Virus record (IMG/VR): IMGVR_UViG_3300002161_000368
Location: 1-46,845 of that record
Strand: one strand, 5' to 3'
DNA length: 46,845 nt
Origin: a virus
Each line of letters starts with the position of its first letter. Positions within the stretch are counted from its first letter, which is position 1. A model generated the notes under the pieces. The model searched no databases, had not been told where the DNA came from, and saw nothing but the letters and a program-made list of their open reading frames with translations. Both the position numbers and the translations under genes were made by a program. Positions 1 to 5,462 of this stretch are shown piece by piece.

Positions 1-2375
1 TCTTTAGCCTCTTGCTCTGCTTTTGCTGCAGCTTCTTCTGCTGCTACACGATCTGCCTCTGCCTTAGCTGCTGCTTCTTCAGCAGCAACTCTATCTGCTT
101 CAGCTTTTGCCGCTGCTTCAGCGGCTGCTTTAGCTTCGGCTTCTGCTTTTGCTGCAGCTTCTGCAGCTGCTTTTGCTTCTGCTTCAGCTTTTGCCGCTGC
201 TTCAGCGGCTGCTTTAGCTTGTGCTTCTGCTTGAGCTGCTGCTGCTTCCGCTGCTGTAGCTTCTTGTGCGGCTTGTTGTGCTGCAGCTTGCGCTGCAGCT
301 TGTGCAGCTGCTTGTGCTAACGCTTGCTGTTCTGCATAATAATTTGTAGTAACCTGAGCAGCATTTGTCATTGCAGTTACTGCTTCATTTACTTTTGTTG
401 TTGCCGTATTAGCAAGAGAGTCTGCTGCTTGAATTGCCACCTGTAGGTTTTGATTAGCAGTTGTTAAGTTTTGATTAGCATTTGTTAAGTTTTGATTTGC
501 TGCTGTCAAGTTTGCTGTAGTAGTTTCTACTGCTGCACGAGTATCCCAAGCTGCCTGCTGAACTACAGCTTGAACTGCTTCTTGGGCAAGCATGGTGGTG
601 GCAGCGGAAGATTGAGTTGCTTGTGCAGTTGTTAAAGCAGAAGTTGCAGCGTTTACTGCGGTCTCAGCTGTTACTTTTTGTGTAGTTAAAGTATTTAGAG
701 TAGCCGTATCTGTCGCAAGGGTAGTCTTTGCGGCATTTAAGGTTGCTATTTGTTGAGGTGTTGCTGAAGAAGTAGAGAACTCAGAAGCTGGAATTACCTC
801 CCAAGTGCTTCCATTATATCTTTGTAGGGAAACTGCAGCTCCTCCACCATTTTCGTAGTACCACATTTCAAAAGTTTTAGAGACCCCAGCTGTGGTCGAA
901 ACATCTGCTGTTGACCCTCCGCCACCTTTATCAACCCAGTCATTAATAACTACTTGCCCATCTAATTTTAATATAACTCCGTCATCTGCTGGAGCAGTAA
1001 TATACTGAGTTCCCGTTGTCTGTGGAGTCCATATTCCATCCCACTTAATTTGAAAATCTTCTGTTACGGTTGTTGTAGTTTGTGTAGTTGCAGATACGTT
1101 ATCTATAGCATAATAGTCCCAGTTTGCTGGTATAAGAATAGTTGCTATCTTCTTTCCTTCTGGTGCTACAAAGGTCTCTGTATGAGTATAATTTGGATAC
1201 TCAGAGCTTACATTGTTTTGCAAGGTGAACGACTCTGTTGTTCCATCTGTATATGTTACAGTTCCAGTTGAGTCGCCATTCTTAGCAAACATTTGAAAAC
1301 TCGCATTAACTGTATTTGCTGGAACTGTTATAGTTGTATTAGCAGTTGCACCATACATGGTTAGCGATGGATCTTGTCCCCCTGGCCAACCAATTGAAGC
1401 AATATAAACACCGCTATTGTTTGTAGTTGAAACAGGAGTACCATTTACTGTAATTCCAATATTTGTATTTAACTTATTGCCGCTAAATGTTTCAGTAGTA
1501 GTTGTTGTCCCACCATTTACTGTTGGGCCGCCGCCTCCGTATTGCTCATTGATACCGTTAGTATCTTTTCCAGTATAGACAACAGTACCTCCCTGAGCTG
1601 GGGAACCCCCAGTTCCTGGATTGCTGTAAACGGTTACATTAAGTCCTGGAGAAGTATTTGCATCTACTACTGCTTGTGCCGCATTTACCGCAGATTGATC
1701 TAATGCAACAACTGCTGTCTGTACTTGAACTGCAGTCGTGGCTGAATTTAAAGTTTCCTGCTTGGCATTTAAGTCTGTCTGTGCTGCATTTGTGTTATCT
1801 CTTGCTGTATCGTAGGCCGCCTGAGAAGCAATAGTAATAGGAGTTTGCGTATTTAAATTTGTTTCGGCTACTTGGTTATTTTGCACAGCAGTATCTTTAG
1901 CCGCTGTTGCTGTTGCAACCTCTTCAACCTTTTCTGCAACAACTGCGGTTGCTGCAACAACAACTGTTGTTGCTGACTCTGCAACTGCAACTGCTGTCTC
2001 AGCAGACTGAATCGCTGTTGTGGCCTCTTGTACCTTTACCGTAGCCTCTGCTACTGCAGTAGCAATTGGTTCTTGTGTAGTAGCAATTGTAGCTGCTTGC
2101 TCTGTTGTTGTGTTAGGAACATTTGCCTGAATTGTAGTAGTGATTGCTGTTGCCTGTGTTTCTGCCGCTGCCTGCAATGTCTCTGCTGCCGCTTCAACCT
2201 TGTCTGCAACTATCTCAACTGTAACAGGAGTGGTTGCTGTGGCGGTATCTGAAGAAGGATTAGCTGGAGTTACTTGAACTGTTGGCTCATCAGCATTTGC
2301 TACACTGGGCCCAAAAAGGAAAAGCCAGCCGATAATAAAAAGGCTGGTTACAAAGTACTGTAACTTTCTAGTCAA
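1..2375 (-). CDS. Exported PA14-domain protein with long Ala-rich tail (partial, 3' end outside window)
   Basis: The frame is open from a TTG start at 2375 to the left edge (791 codons). TTG is chosen because AGGAGA lies 7 nt upstream and no early in-frame ATG exists. Residues 1-28 form a Sec signal peptide: MTRK, a hydrophobic core, then VANA before DE. Residues 30-220 are an Ala/Thr-rich, probably helical stalk. Residues 250-430 are Gly/Thr-rich beta sequence. Residues 438-532 match a PA14 (carbohydrate-binding) domain: WDGIWTP, TGTQY, ADDGVILKLDGQ. Residues 560 onward are an Ala/Gln/Glu/Lys coiled coil of TolA type with KAEAD and VAAEEAAA repeats. I infer a host-envelope or secreted protein made during infection; a virion fibre is less likely because of the signal peptide. 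Cluster with pstS supports a host-interaction role. Confidence 0.8.
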   Translation of the reverse strand, partial: MTRKLQYFVTSLFIIGWLFLFGPSVANADEPTVQVTPANPSSDTATATTPVTVEIVADKVEAAAETLQAAAETQATAITTTIQANVPNTTTEQAATIATTQEPIATAVAEATVKVQEATTAIQSAETAVAVAESATTVVVAATAVVAEKVEEVATATAAKDTAVQNNQVAETNLNTQTPITIASQAAYDTARDNTNAAQTDLNAKQETLNSATTAVQVQTAVVALDQSAVNAAQAVVDANTSPGLNVTVYSNPGTGGSPAQGGTVVYTGKDTNGINEQYGGGGPTVNGGTTTTTETFSGNKLNTNIGITVNGTPVSTTNNSGVYIASIGWPGGQDPSLTMYGATANTTITVPANTVNASFQMFAKNGDSTGTVTYTDGTTESFTLQNNVSSEYPNYTHTETFVAPEGKKIATILIPANWDYYAIDNVSATTQTTTTVTEDFQIKWDGIWTPQTTGTQYITAPADDGVILKLDGQVVINDWVDKGGGGSTADVSTTAGVSKTFEMWYYENGGGAAVSLQRYNGSTWEVIPASEFSTSSATPQQIATLNAAKTTLATDTATLNTLTTQKVTAETAVNAATSALTTAQATQSSAATTMLAQEAVQAVVQQAAWDTRAAVETTTANLTAANQNLTNANQNLTTANQNLQVAIQAADSLANTATTKVNEAVTAMTNAAQVTTNYYAEQQALAQAAAQAAAQAAAQQAAQEATAAEAAAAQAEAQAKAAAEAAAKAEAEAKAAAEAAAKAEAEAKAAAEAAAKAEADRVAAEEAAAKAEADRVAAEEAAAKAEQEAK
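97..220 (-). repeat. Direct repeat in the Ala-rich coding tail
   Basis: A 40-nt segment at 97-136 recurs exactly at 181-220, an offset of 84 nt (28 codons). It encodes Ala/Glu/Lys coiled-coil heptads of the PA14 protein. A second, shorter repeat with a 21-nt period near 455-505 encodes LTNANQN-like units. Both keep the reading frame, so they are expansions within the gene, not a CRISPR array. Confidence 0.75.
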
Positions 2376-2386
2376 CTAGGTATCTC

Positions 2387-2416
2387 CTAAGTAATGCAAG
2401 ATCTTTGCTTACTTAG
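2387..2416 (-). promoter_or_regulatory. Palindrome at the transcription start / ribosome binding site of the PA14 gene
   Basis: Arms CTAAGTAA and TTACTTAG (8 bp, 2387-2394 with 2409-2416) enclose a further GCAA/TTGC pairing (2396-2399 with 2405-2408), a 5-nt loop and a single bulged base. The structure overlaps the expected transcription start and touches the AGGAGA ribosome binding site at 2383-2388. It could be a repressor operator in DNA or an RNA hairpin limiting ribosome access. It has no U-tract, so it is not an intrinsic terminator. Confidence 0.5.
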
Positions 2417-2418
2417 AT

Positions 2419-2427
2419 ATTATATCA
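2419..2427 (-). promoter_or_regulatory. Extended -10 promoter for the PA14 gene
   Basis: TGATATAAT, a perfect -10 with the extended TG, lies 44 nt upstream of the TTG start in the gap after the FmdB-like gene. No good -35 is visible at 15-18 nt. The same 9-mer recurs in four other gaps in this window, all on the minus strand. Confidence 0.5.
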
Positions 2428-2442
2428 GAATGTTAATTTAAA

Positions 2443-2628
2443 CTACTTAGGATTGTCTGTTTTATAAAAGCCAGAACCGTTGAACTTAATACCAAATGAA
2501 CCATAGTGCCTTTGTAATCTTTTACCACATTCATTGCATATATAGTTTGGTTCAACAGAAGTTATAGATCTTTCTTTAGAGACAATCTCTTCTGGCGAAC
2601 ACTCGCATTTGTATTCATAAATAGGCAT
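2443..2628 (-). CDS. FmdB-like zinc ribbon protein
   Basis: This 61-residue protein begins MPIYEYKCEC and continues with CNEC, ending in a GSGFYKTD motif. That pattern is the hallmark of the FmdB putative regulatory zinc-ribbon family; many members have this size. Two Cys pairs (C8/C10 and C31/C34) are the likely zinc ligands; the first pair is CxC where CxxC is more usual. The start overlaps the thermonuclease stop (TAATG), indicating translational coupling in one mRNA. Family members are often annotated as regulatory on weak evidence, so the molecular role in the phage is unknown. Confidence 0.8.
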   Translation of the reverse strand: MPIYEYKCECSPEEIVSKERSITSVEPNYICNECGKRLQRHYGSFGIKFNGSGFYKTDNPK

Positions 2629-3035
2629 TATTTACCGCTCTGTTTTCTCTTTTCGGCTAAGGCAACAAAATCTTTGACCTTAGTTTCTCCCATGTATCCC
2701 CACGCATAACCATCTTCAATCATTTGTTCATTAACAGATTTAGTGTTTCCGTCAAGATAAACCCAGCCAAGTATACGTCCGTACTTTTCAGAACTATCTG
2801 GTTTCTCTGTCTTTACTACAATATCTTTAGATTCTTTAAACTTAGACTTAAGATATTCTTTTGATTCTAGCCCCAATGTTTTTTCAAGCTTGTCTGTTGT
2901 TCTAGATTCTGGTGTATCTATTCCAGCAAGTCTTAGTCTTTGAGAATATGAAATGCTGAATCCAAGGTCAATGTCAACATCAATAGTATCTCCGTCCACT
3001 ATTTTTGTAACCTGCTTAACTCTATATTCAAACAT
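2628..3035 (-). CDS. Thermonuclease (SNase-family nuclease), cytoplasmic
   Basis: This 135-residue protein has the staphylococcal nuclease fold: VDGDT at 13-17, RLRLAGIDTPE at 33-43 and KYGRILG at 84-90. The catalytic set R35, E43 and R87 and metal ligand D40 are all present, so it should be an active Ca-dependent phosphodiesterase on DNA or RNA. It lacks the signal peptide of the secreted enzymes, so I infer action inside the host, perhaps in host nucleic acid degradation. The ribosome binding site AAGGAG lies 5 nt before the ATG. A structured leader precedes it. It is transcribed with the FmdB-like gene. Confidence 0.9.
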   Translation of the reverse strand: MFEYRVKQVTKIVDGDTIDVDIDLGFSISYSQRLRLAGIDTPESRTTDKLEKTLGLESKEYLKSKFKESKDIVVKTEKPDSSEKYGRILGWVYLDGNTKSVNEQMIEDGYAWGYMGETKVKDFVALAEKRKQSGK

Positions 3036-3055
3036 AATTCTCCTTAAATTTTAAA

Positions 3056-3141
3056 GAGCAGTTTAGCCACAATGCTCAGGTGGATCCTGCGGGTAGCGGC
3101 CCGCATATAGTCTGCGACTCCCCAGTGACGGGGTGCAGACT
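3056..3141 (-). ncRNA. Structured RNA leader with three hairpins and a possible pseudoknot
   Basis: The 118-nt gap between hsp20 and the thermonuclease is locally GC-rich. Read on the minus strand it has: P1, AGTCTGC/GCAGACT (3141-3135 with 3115-3109) enclosing CCCC/GGGG; P2, TGCGGG/CCCGCA (3105-3100 with 3093-3088), 6-nt loop; P3, CCAC/GTGG (3083-3080 with 3070-3067). The P3 loop contains GAGCA (3077-3073), complementary to TGCTC at 3060-3056, which would form an H-type pseudoknot. It ends 15 nt before the thermonuclease ribosome binding site. No U-tract follows any stem, so it is not a terminator. I do not recognise the RNA family; a riboswitch-like leader or a small RNA are both possible. 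Confidence 0.55.
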
Positions 3142-3144
3142 ACT

Positions 3145-3150
3145 ATTATA
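3145..3150 (-). promoter_or_regulatory. Possible -10 element before the structured leader
   Basis: TATAAT lies immediately after the hsp20 stop codon. The sequence at the -35 distance is poor and there is no extended TG. A start 7 nt downstream would fall inside the first arm of the P1 stem, so the leader may instead be made by readthrough from hsp20. Confidence 0.3.
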
Positions 3151-3153
3151 CTA

Positions 3154-3579
3154 TTACTTGATTTTGATGGTCTTTGGCTTTTCCTCTTCAGGAACGACAC
3201 GCTCTAAATTAATAGTTAGCATACCATTTTCAACCTTTGCACCAGTAACCTCAATATATTCTCCAAGAGCAAATTCTCTTGTGAATTTACGAGTTGCAAT
3301 ACCCTTATGCACGAATTTTGCATCTTCTGTAATATCCTTAAGCTCTCCCTTTACGGTAAGAGTCTGATCCTTTACAGTGATTTCAATGTCTTCTTTTGCA
3401 AAACCCGCCACAGCAACTTCGATTAAAAATGTATCTTCGTCGTCTGTTTTGATTACGTTATAAGGTGGGTATGTTGAGTGTGATGCGTGGCTGTGAACTT
3501 TTGTAAGTCTATCTAGTTCACGATTAAAGCCAATAAAAAATGGATCCTTAAAAAGATCCAATGTGTATGATGTTACCAT
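3154..3579 (-). CDS. hsp20: Small heat shock protein (Hsp20 / alpha-crystallin family)
   Basis: This 141-residue protein has the class A (IbpA-like) sHSP pattern: a phenylalanine-containing N-terminal arm (FKDPFFIGF), YPPYNVIK at the start of the alpha-crystallin domain near residue 38, VAGFAKEDIEI, RKFTREFAL, then VENGMLTINLERVVPEEEKP and a C-terminal IKIK that fits the IxI dimer-groove anchor. It is an ATP-independent holdase for unfolded proteins. Hsp20 genes are known in cyanophages, where a role in virion assembly or scaffolding has been proposed; here the role is inferred. AAAGGAGG lies 6 nt before the ATG, and two inverted repeats occur in its leader. Confidence 0.92.
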   Translation of the reverse strand: MVTSYTLDLFKDPFFIGFNRELDRLTKVHSHASHSTYPPYNVIKTDDEDTFLIEVAVAGFAKEDIEITVKDQTLTVKGELKDITEDAKFVHKGIATRKFTREFALGEYIEVTGAKVENGMLTINLERVVPEEEKPKTIKIK

Positions 3580-3580
3580 T

Positions 3581-3603
3581 TTATTCCTCCTTTAAGCGAA
3601 TAA
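3581..3603 (-). promoter_or_regulatory. AU-rich hairpin holding the hsp20 ribosome binding site
   Basis: In the mRNA, TTATTC (3603-3598) can pair with GAATAA (3586-3581), placing AGGAG in an 11-nt loop directly before the start codon. The stem is short and AU-rich, as expected of a heat-labile RNA switch, but it is not a known ROSE or fourU thermometer and could be chance. Confidence 0.3.
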
Positions 3604-3605
3604 GT

Positions 3606-3650
3606 TAATATACGGGCCTCCTATTGGACGACCCGTATATTATTATATCA
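3606..3650 (-). promoter_or_regulatory. hsp20 promoter with 11-bp inverted repeat
   Basis: TGATATAAT (3650-3642) follows the pstS stop codon. A perfect inverted repeat, TAATATACGGG/CCCGTATATTA (3606-3616 with 3632-3642, 15-nt centre), overlaps the end of the -10 and the expected transcription start. There is no U-tract on either side, so it is not a standard terminator. Its position suits an operator, in the way CIRCE and HAIR repeats flank heat shock genes, although the sequence is neither of these. Confidence 0.5.
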
Positions 3651-3660
3651 AATATTTTAT

Positions 3661-4698
3661 TTATTCGCCAGAGGAAACTTCAGCTATTTTAGACTTAGCA
3701 ATAGCTAAAACTGGGCCAACTAATGGGGAATACCCAGTGGCCACGGCCTCTTTATTGCACTTGGTTACAGCAAAAGACAAGAACTCTTTTACTGCATCGT
3801 TTTTCGGTGTGCTTTCCTTAAATGCAACGATATAACTGAATGCCGATACGTTATACGATAAAGGGTTTTTATTGTTATAGTTTGCTTTTATGAGTCCGTT
3901 AGCCAATGGCTCAAAATCACTAAGGAATTGAGATGCTGCTTTTGAAGTAGGAGCAGTAAATTTACCAGCACCATTTTCAATTAGGGCAAGTTTTAATCCG
4001 CCAGCAAATGAGGACTCTGCGTATGTTATTACGCCATTCATTTGGCGGGCTATCATTACGACTCCATGAGATCCTGAACCTGCCTGAGAGCTAAAAGACA
4101 ACGTTCCAGGGTAAGCGCTCTTAAAGTCTTTATTGCCTGCCTTAGTCCAAATTGTTGGAGCTACTGCATTTAAATACTCTGTGAATATCTGGCTTGTCCC
4201 AGATCCGTCTGCACGATAAGCAATTCGAATAGCTGTTGCTGGAATCTTTGGCTTGACTCCCTTAATTGTGTTATCTGAAATAATAGACTTATGATTCCAT
4301 TTTGTAATCTTACCTGCAAAAATATTTGCCAACGTTTCCTTTTTAAGCTGTATAGGCTTTGAATATCCATCAAGTCTATAGATGACTCCAATGGGGCCAG
4401 CAATAAAAGGAACGTAGACTATACCAGATGGCTTTAGTTCTCCTGGATTATATGGAGTATCTGTTCCAGCAAAGTCGATGATCTTATTGTTTAATTGTGA
4501 TCTACCAGCACCAGATCCTAATGAAGAATAGGTTATGGTGTTTCCAGTTGCCTTGGCATAACTAATTCTGCATGCGTCAAGGTAATTTGATATAAATGAT
4601 GATCCCGATCCAACTACATCTTCTGATGCGGTGGCGGGATGTGATGTAAAGATACTAGCAACCAATGCTAGCGTTATGACTATAGATTTATTTCTCAT
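3661..4698 (-). CDS. pstS: Phosphate-binding protein PstS
   Basis: This 345-residue protein is a PstS-type periplasmic binding protein for phosphate. A Sec signal peptide spans residues 1 to about 24, with likely cleavage after ATA or ATAS. The mature N-terminus has VGSGSSF, then YSSLGSGAGRSQL and DFAGTDTPY, which form the phosphate pocket, and later YRADGSGTSQIFTEYL. There is no lipobox cysteine, whereas PstS of Gram-positive hosts is usually a lipoprotein. The protein would be released or held by other means. Phage pstS genes are known from cyanophages and are thought to aid phosphate uptake by infected cells. No ribosome binding site is visible; the -10 lies 9 nt from the ATG. No pstCAB genes are in the window. 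Confidence 0.93.
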   Translation of the reverse strand: MRNKSIVITLALVASIFTSHPATASEDVVGSGSSFISNYLDACRISYAKATGNTITYSSLGSGAGRSQLNNKIIDFAGTDTPYNPGELKPSGIVYVPFIAGPIGVIYRLDGYSKPIQLKKETLANIFAGKITKWNHKSIISDNTIKGVKPKIPATAIRIAYRADGSGTSQIFTEYLNAVAPTIWTKAGNKDFKSAYPGTLSFSSQAGSGSHGVVMIARQMNGVITYAESSFAGGLKLALIENGAGKFTAPTSKAASQFLSDFEPLANGLIKANYNNKNPLSYNVSAFSYIVAFKESTPKNDAVKEFLSFAVTKCNKEAVATGYSPLVGPVLAIAKSKIAEVSSGE

Positions 4699-4707
4699 AG
4701 TATTAAT

Positions 4708-4737
4708 AGTATATCTTTTAAAAATACATAATTACAA
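4708..4737 (-). promoter_or_regulatory. pstS promoter, near-leaderless
   Basis: TTGTAA (4737-4732) and TATACT (4713-4708) are separated by 18 nt. Transcription would begin 2-4 nt before the pstS ATG, which explains the missing ribosome binding site. I see no recognisable PhoP or PhoB box in the 94-nt gap. Confidence 0.5.
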
Positions 4738-4792
4738 AGTTTAATGGAAACTCTGGGTTAAATGTAGGCTAACACTATACGACACTAAGAGA

Positions 4793-5116
4793 TTAATCGT
4801 TTGGAATATCTGGCATGTCTAATTCGATCAAGCCTTTTTCTTTAGCTAACTTCTGTCCTTCTGGACTTAAGTGTAATGTCGCCTCTAGATTTTCATCGTA
4901 CTCGACTTCCACTAGCCCTGCTTCATACAATTCCATAAGAGACTTATCAACATATTCTATATGAGACTCCCAAAGTTCTGGAGCTATATCCTTTGCTGTT
5001 TCGCTTATAGAAAATATCATCTCGCCGTTTTCGTCCATACCCTCAAGGGATACAGCGCCTATTTCTAAATAGTATGCCAATCTTGAATCGCTGTCGTCAT
5101 ATTCATTTTCATTCAT
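4793..5116 (-). CDS. Acidic hypothetical protein, possible winged helix
   Basis: I do not recognise this 107-residue protein. It is strongly acidic, with an Asp/Glu-rich start (NENEYDDSDS) and end. The segment from residue 55 to 95 reads as helix, then two strands, then helix: ELYEAGLVEVEYDENLEATL followed by SPEGQKLAKEKG, which resembles the end of a winged helix-turn-helix. An acidic DNA-mimic is an alternative. GGAGA lies close to the ATG. It is the last protein gene before pstS and directly follows the tRNA in transcription order. Confidence 0.6.
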   Translation of the reverse strand: MNENEYDDSDSRLAYYLEIGAVSLEGMDENGEMIFSISETAKDIAPELWESHIEYVDKSLMELYEAGLVEVEYDENLEATLHLSPEGQKLAKEKGLIELDMPDIPND

Positions 5117-5129
5117 AATGTCTCCTTAG

Positions 5130-5203
5130 TACACCAGGTAGGACTTGAACCTACGATAGCCGAATTATGAGTTCGGGGCCTTGACCAACTTGGCTACTGG
5201 TGC
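5130..5203 (-). tRNA. tRNA with CAU anticodon, probably tRNA-Ile2 (AUA)
   Basis: A full cloverleaf is visible: acceptor GCACCAG/CTGGTGT, D stem GCC/GGC with GG in the loop, anticodon stem CCGAA/TTCGG with loop CTCATAA, T stem GTAGG/CCTAC with loop TTCAAGT, discriminator A. CCA is not encoded. CAU can be elongator Met or Ile2. Base pairs C4-G69 and C5-G68, and the T loop TTCAAGT, match bacterial Ile2, whose C34 becomes lysidine, better than Met, so I favour an AUA reader. It lies 7 nt after the upstream protein gene, inside the same transcript. Confidence 0.88.
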
Positions 5204-5210
5204 CAAGTGT

Positions 5211-5462
5211 CTATTGTAACGTGCCATCTTCATTTTTGTCAATGGTTTCTTCTACTAACTGTTGTACATAATCAGAGAAATGCTTTCTTATACTTCCAGA
5301 AGGCCTTTTCCCCAAAGACTTCCACATTCTTTTATATTCTATAACATTAGCAAATGTAGTTGGGCATACTGATACTCCATTATATTCTTTTAATACTGTT
5401 GGTAATGGCACATGTTTTCCACAACATTTACACTCTTTAGCTTTTTCTTGGTATATACTCAT
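5211..5462 (-). CDS. Small zinc-finger-like hypothetical protein
   Basis: This 83-residue protein starts with a Cys cluster, CKCCGKHVPLP at residues 11-21, and has a further Cys-Pro at about 33, enough for one zinc site. The rest is basic and helical (YKRMWKSLGKRPSGSIRKHF). I do not recognise a named family. Its ATG overlaps the terL stop by 4 nt, so it is translated with terL, and it may be a packaging accessory, though that is inferred from position alone. Confidence 0.65.
   Translation of the reverse strand: MSIYQEKAKECKCCGKHVPLPTVLKEYNGVSVCPTTFANVIEYKRMWKSLGKRPSGSIRKHFSDYVQQLVEETIDKNEDGTLQ

Noticed and set aside
12-320. Cys-rich plus-strand frame of about 100 codons
   Set aside because: It is the antisense of the Ala-rich tail of the PA14 gene; Ala codons read backwards give Cys/Ser/Phe. 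No ribosome binding site or family match.
97-510. CRISPR or satellite array in the left part
   Set aside because: The repeats are in frame, degenerate and encode coiled-coil heptads; there are no spacers.
1050-2252. Other plus-strand frames over the PA14 gene
   Set aside because: Low-complexity Cys-rich shadows of a well-supported minus-strand gene.
3080-3367. Plus-strand frame across the structured leader and hsp20
   Set aside because: Antisense to hsp20, no ribosome binding site, all other genes are on the minus strand.
3607-3641. Hairpin upstream of hsp20 as a transcription terminator
   Set aside because: No U-tract on either strand; it fits a regulatory inverted repeat better.
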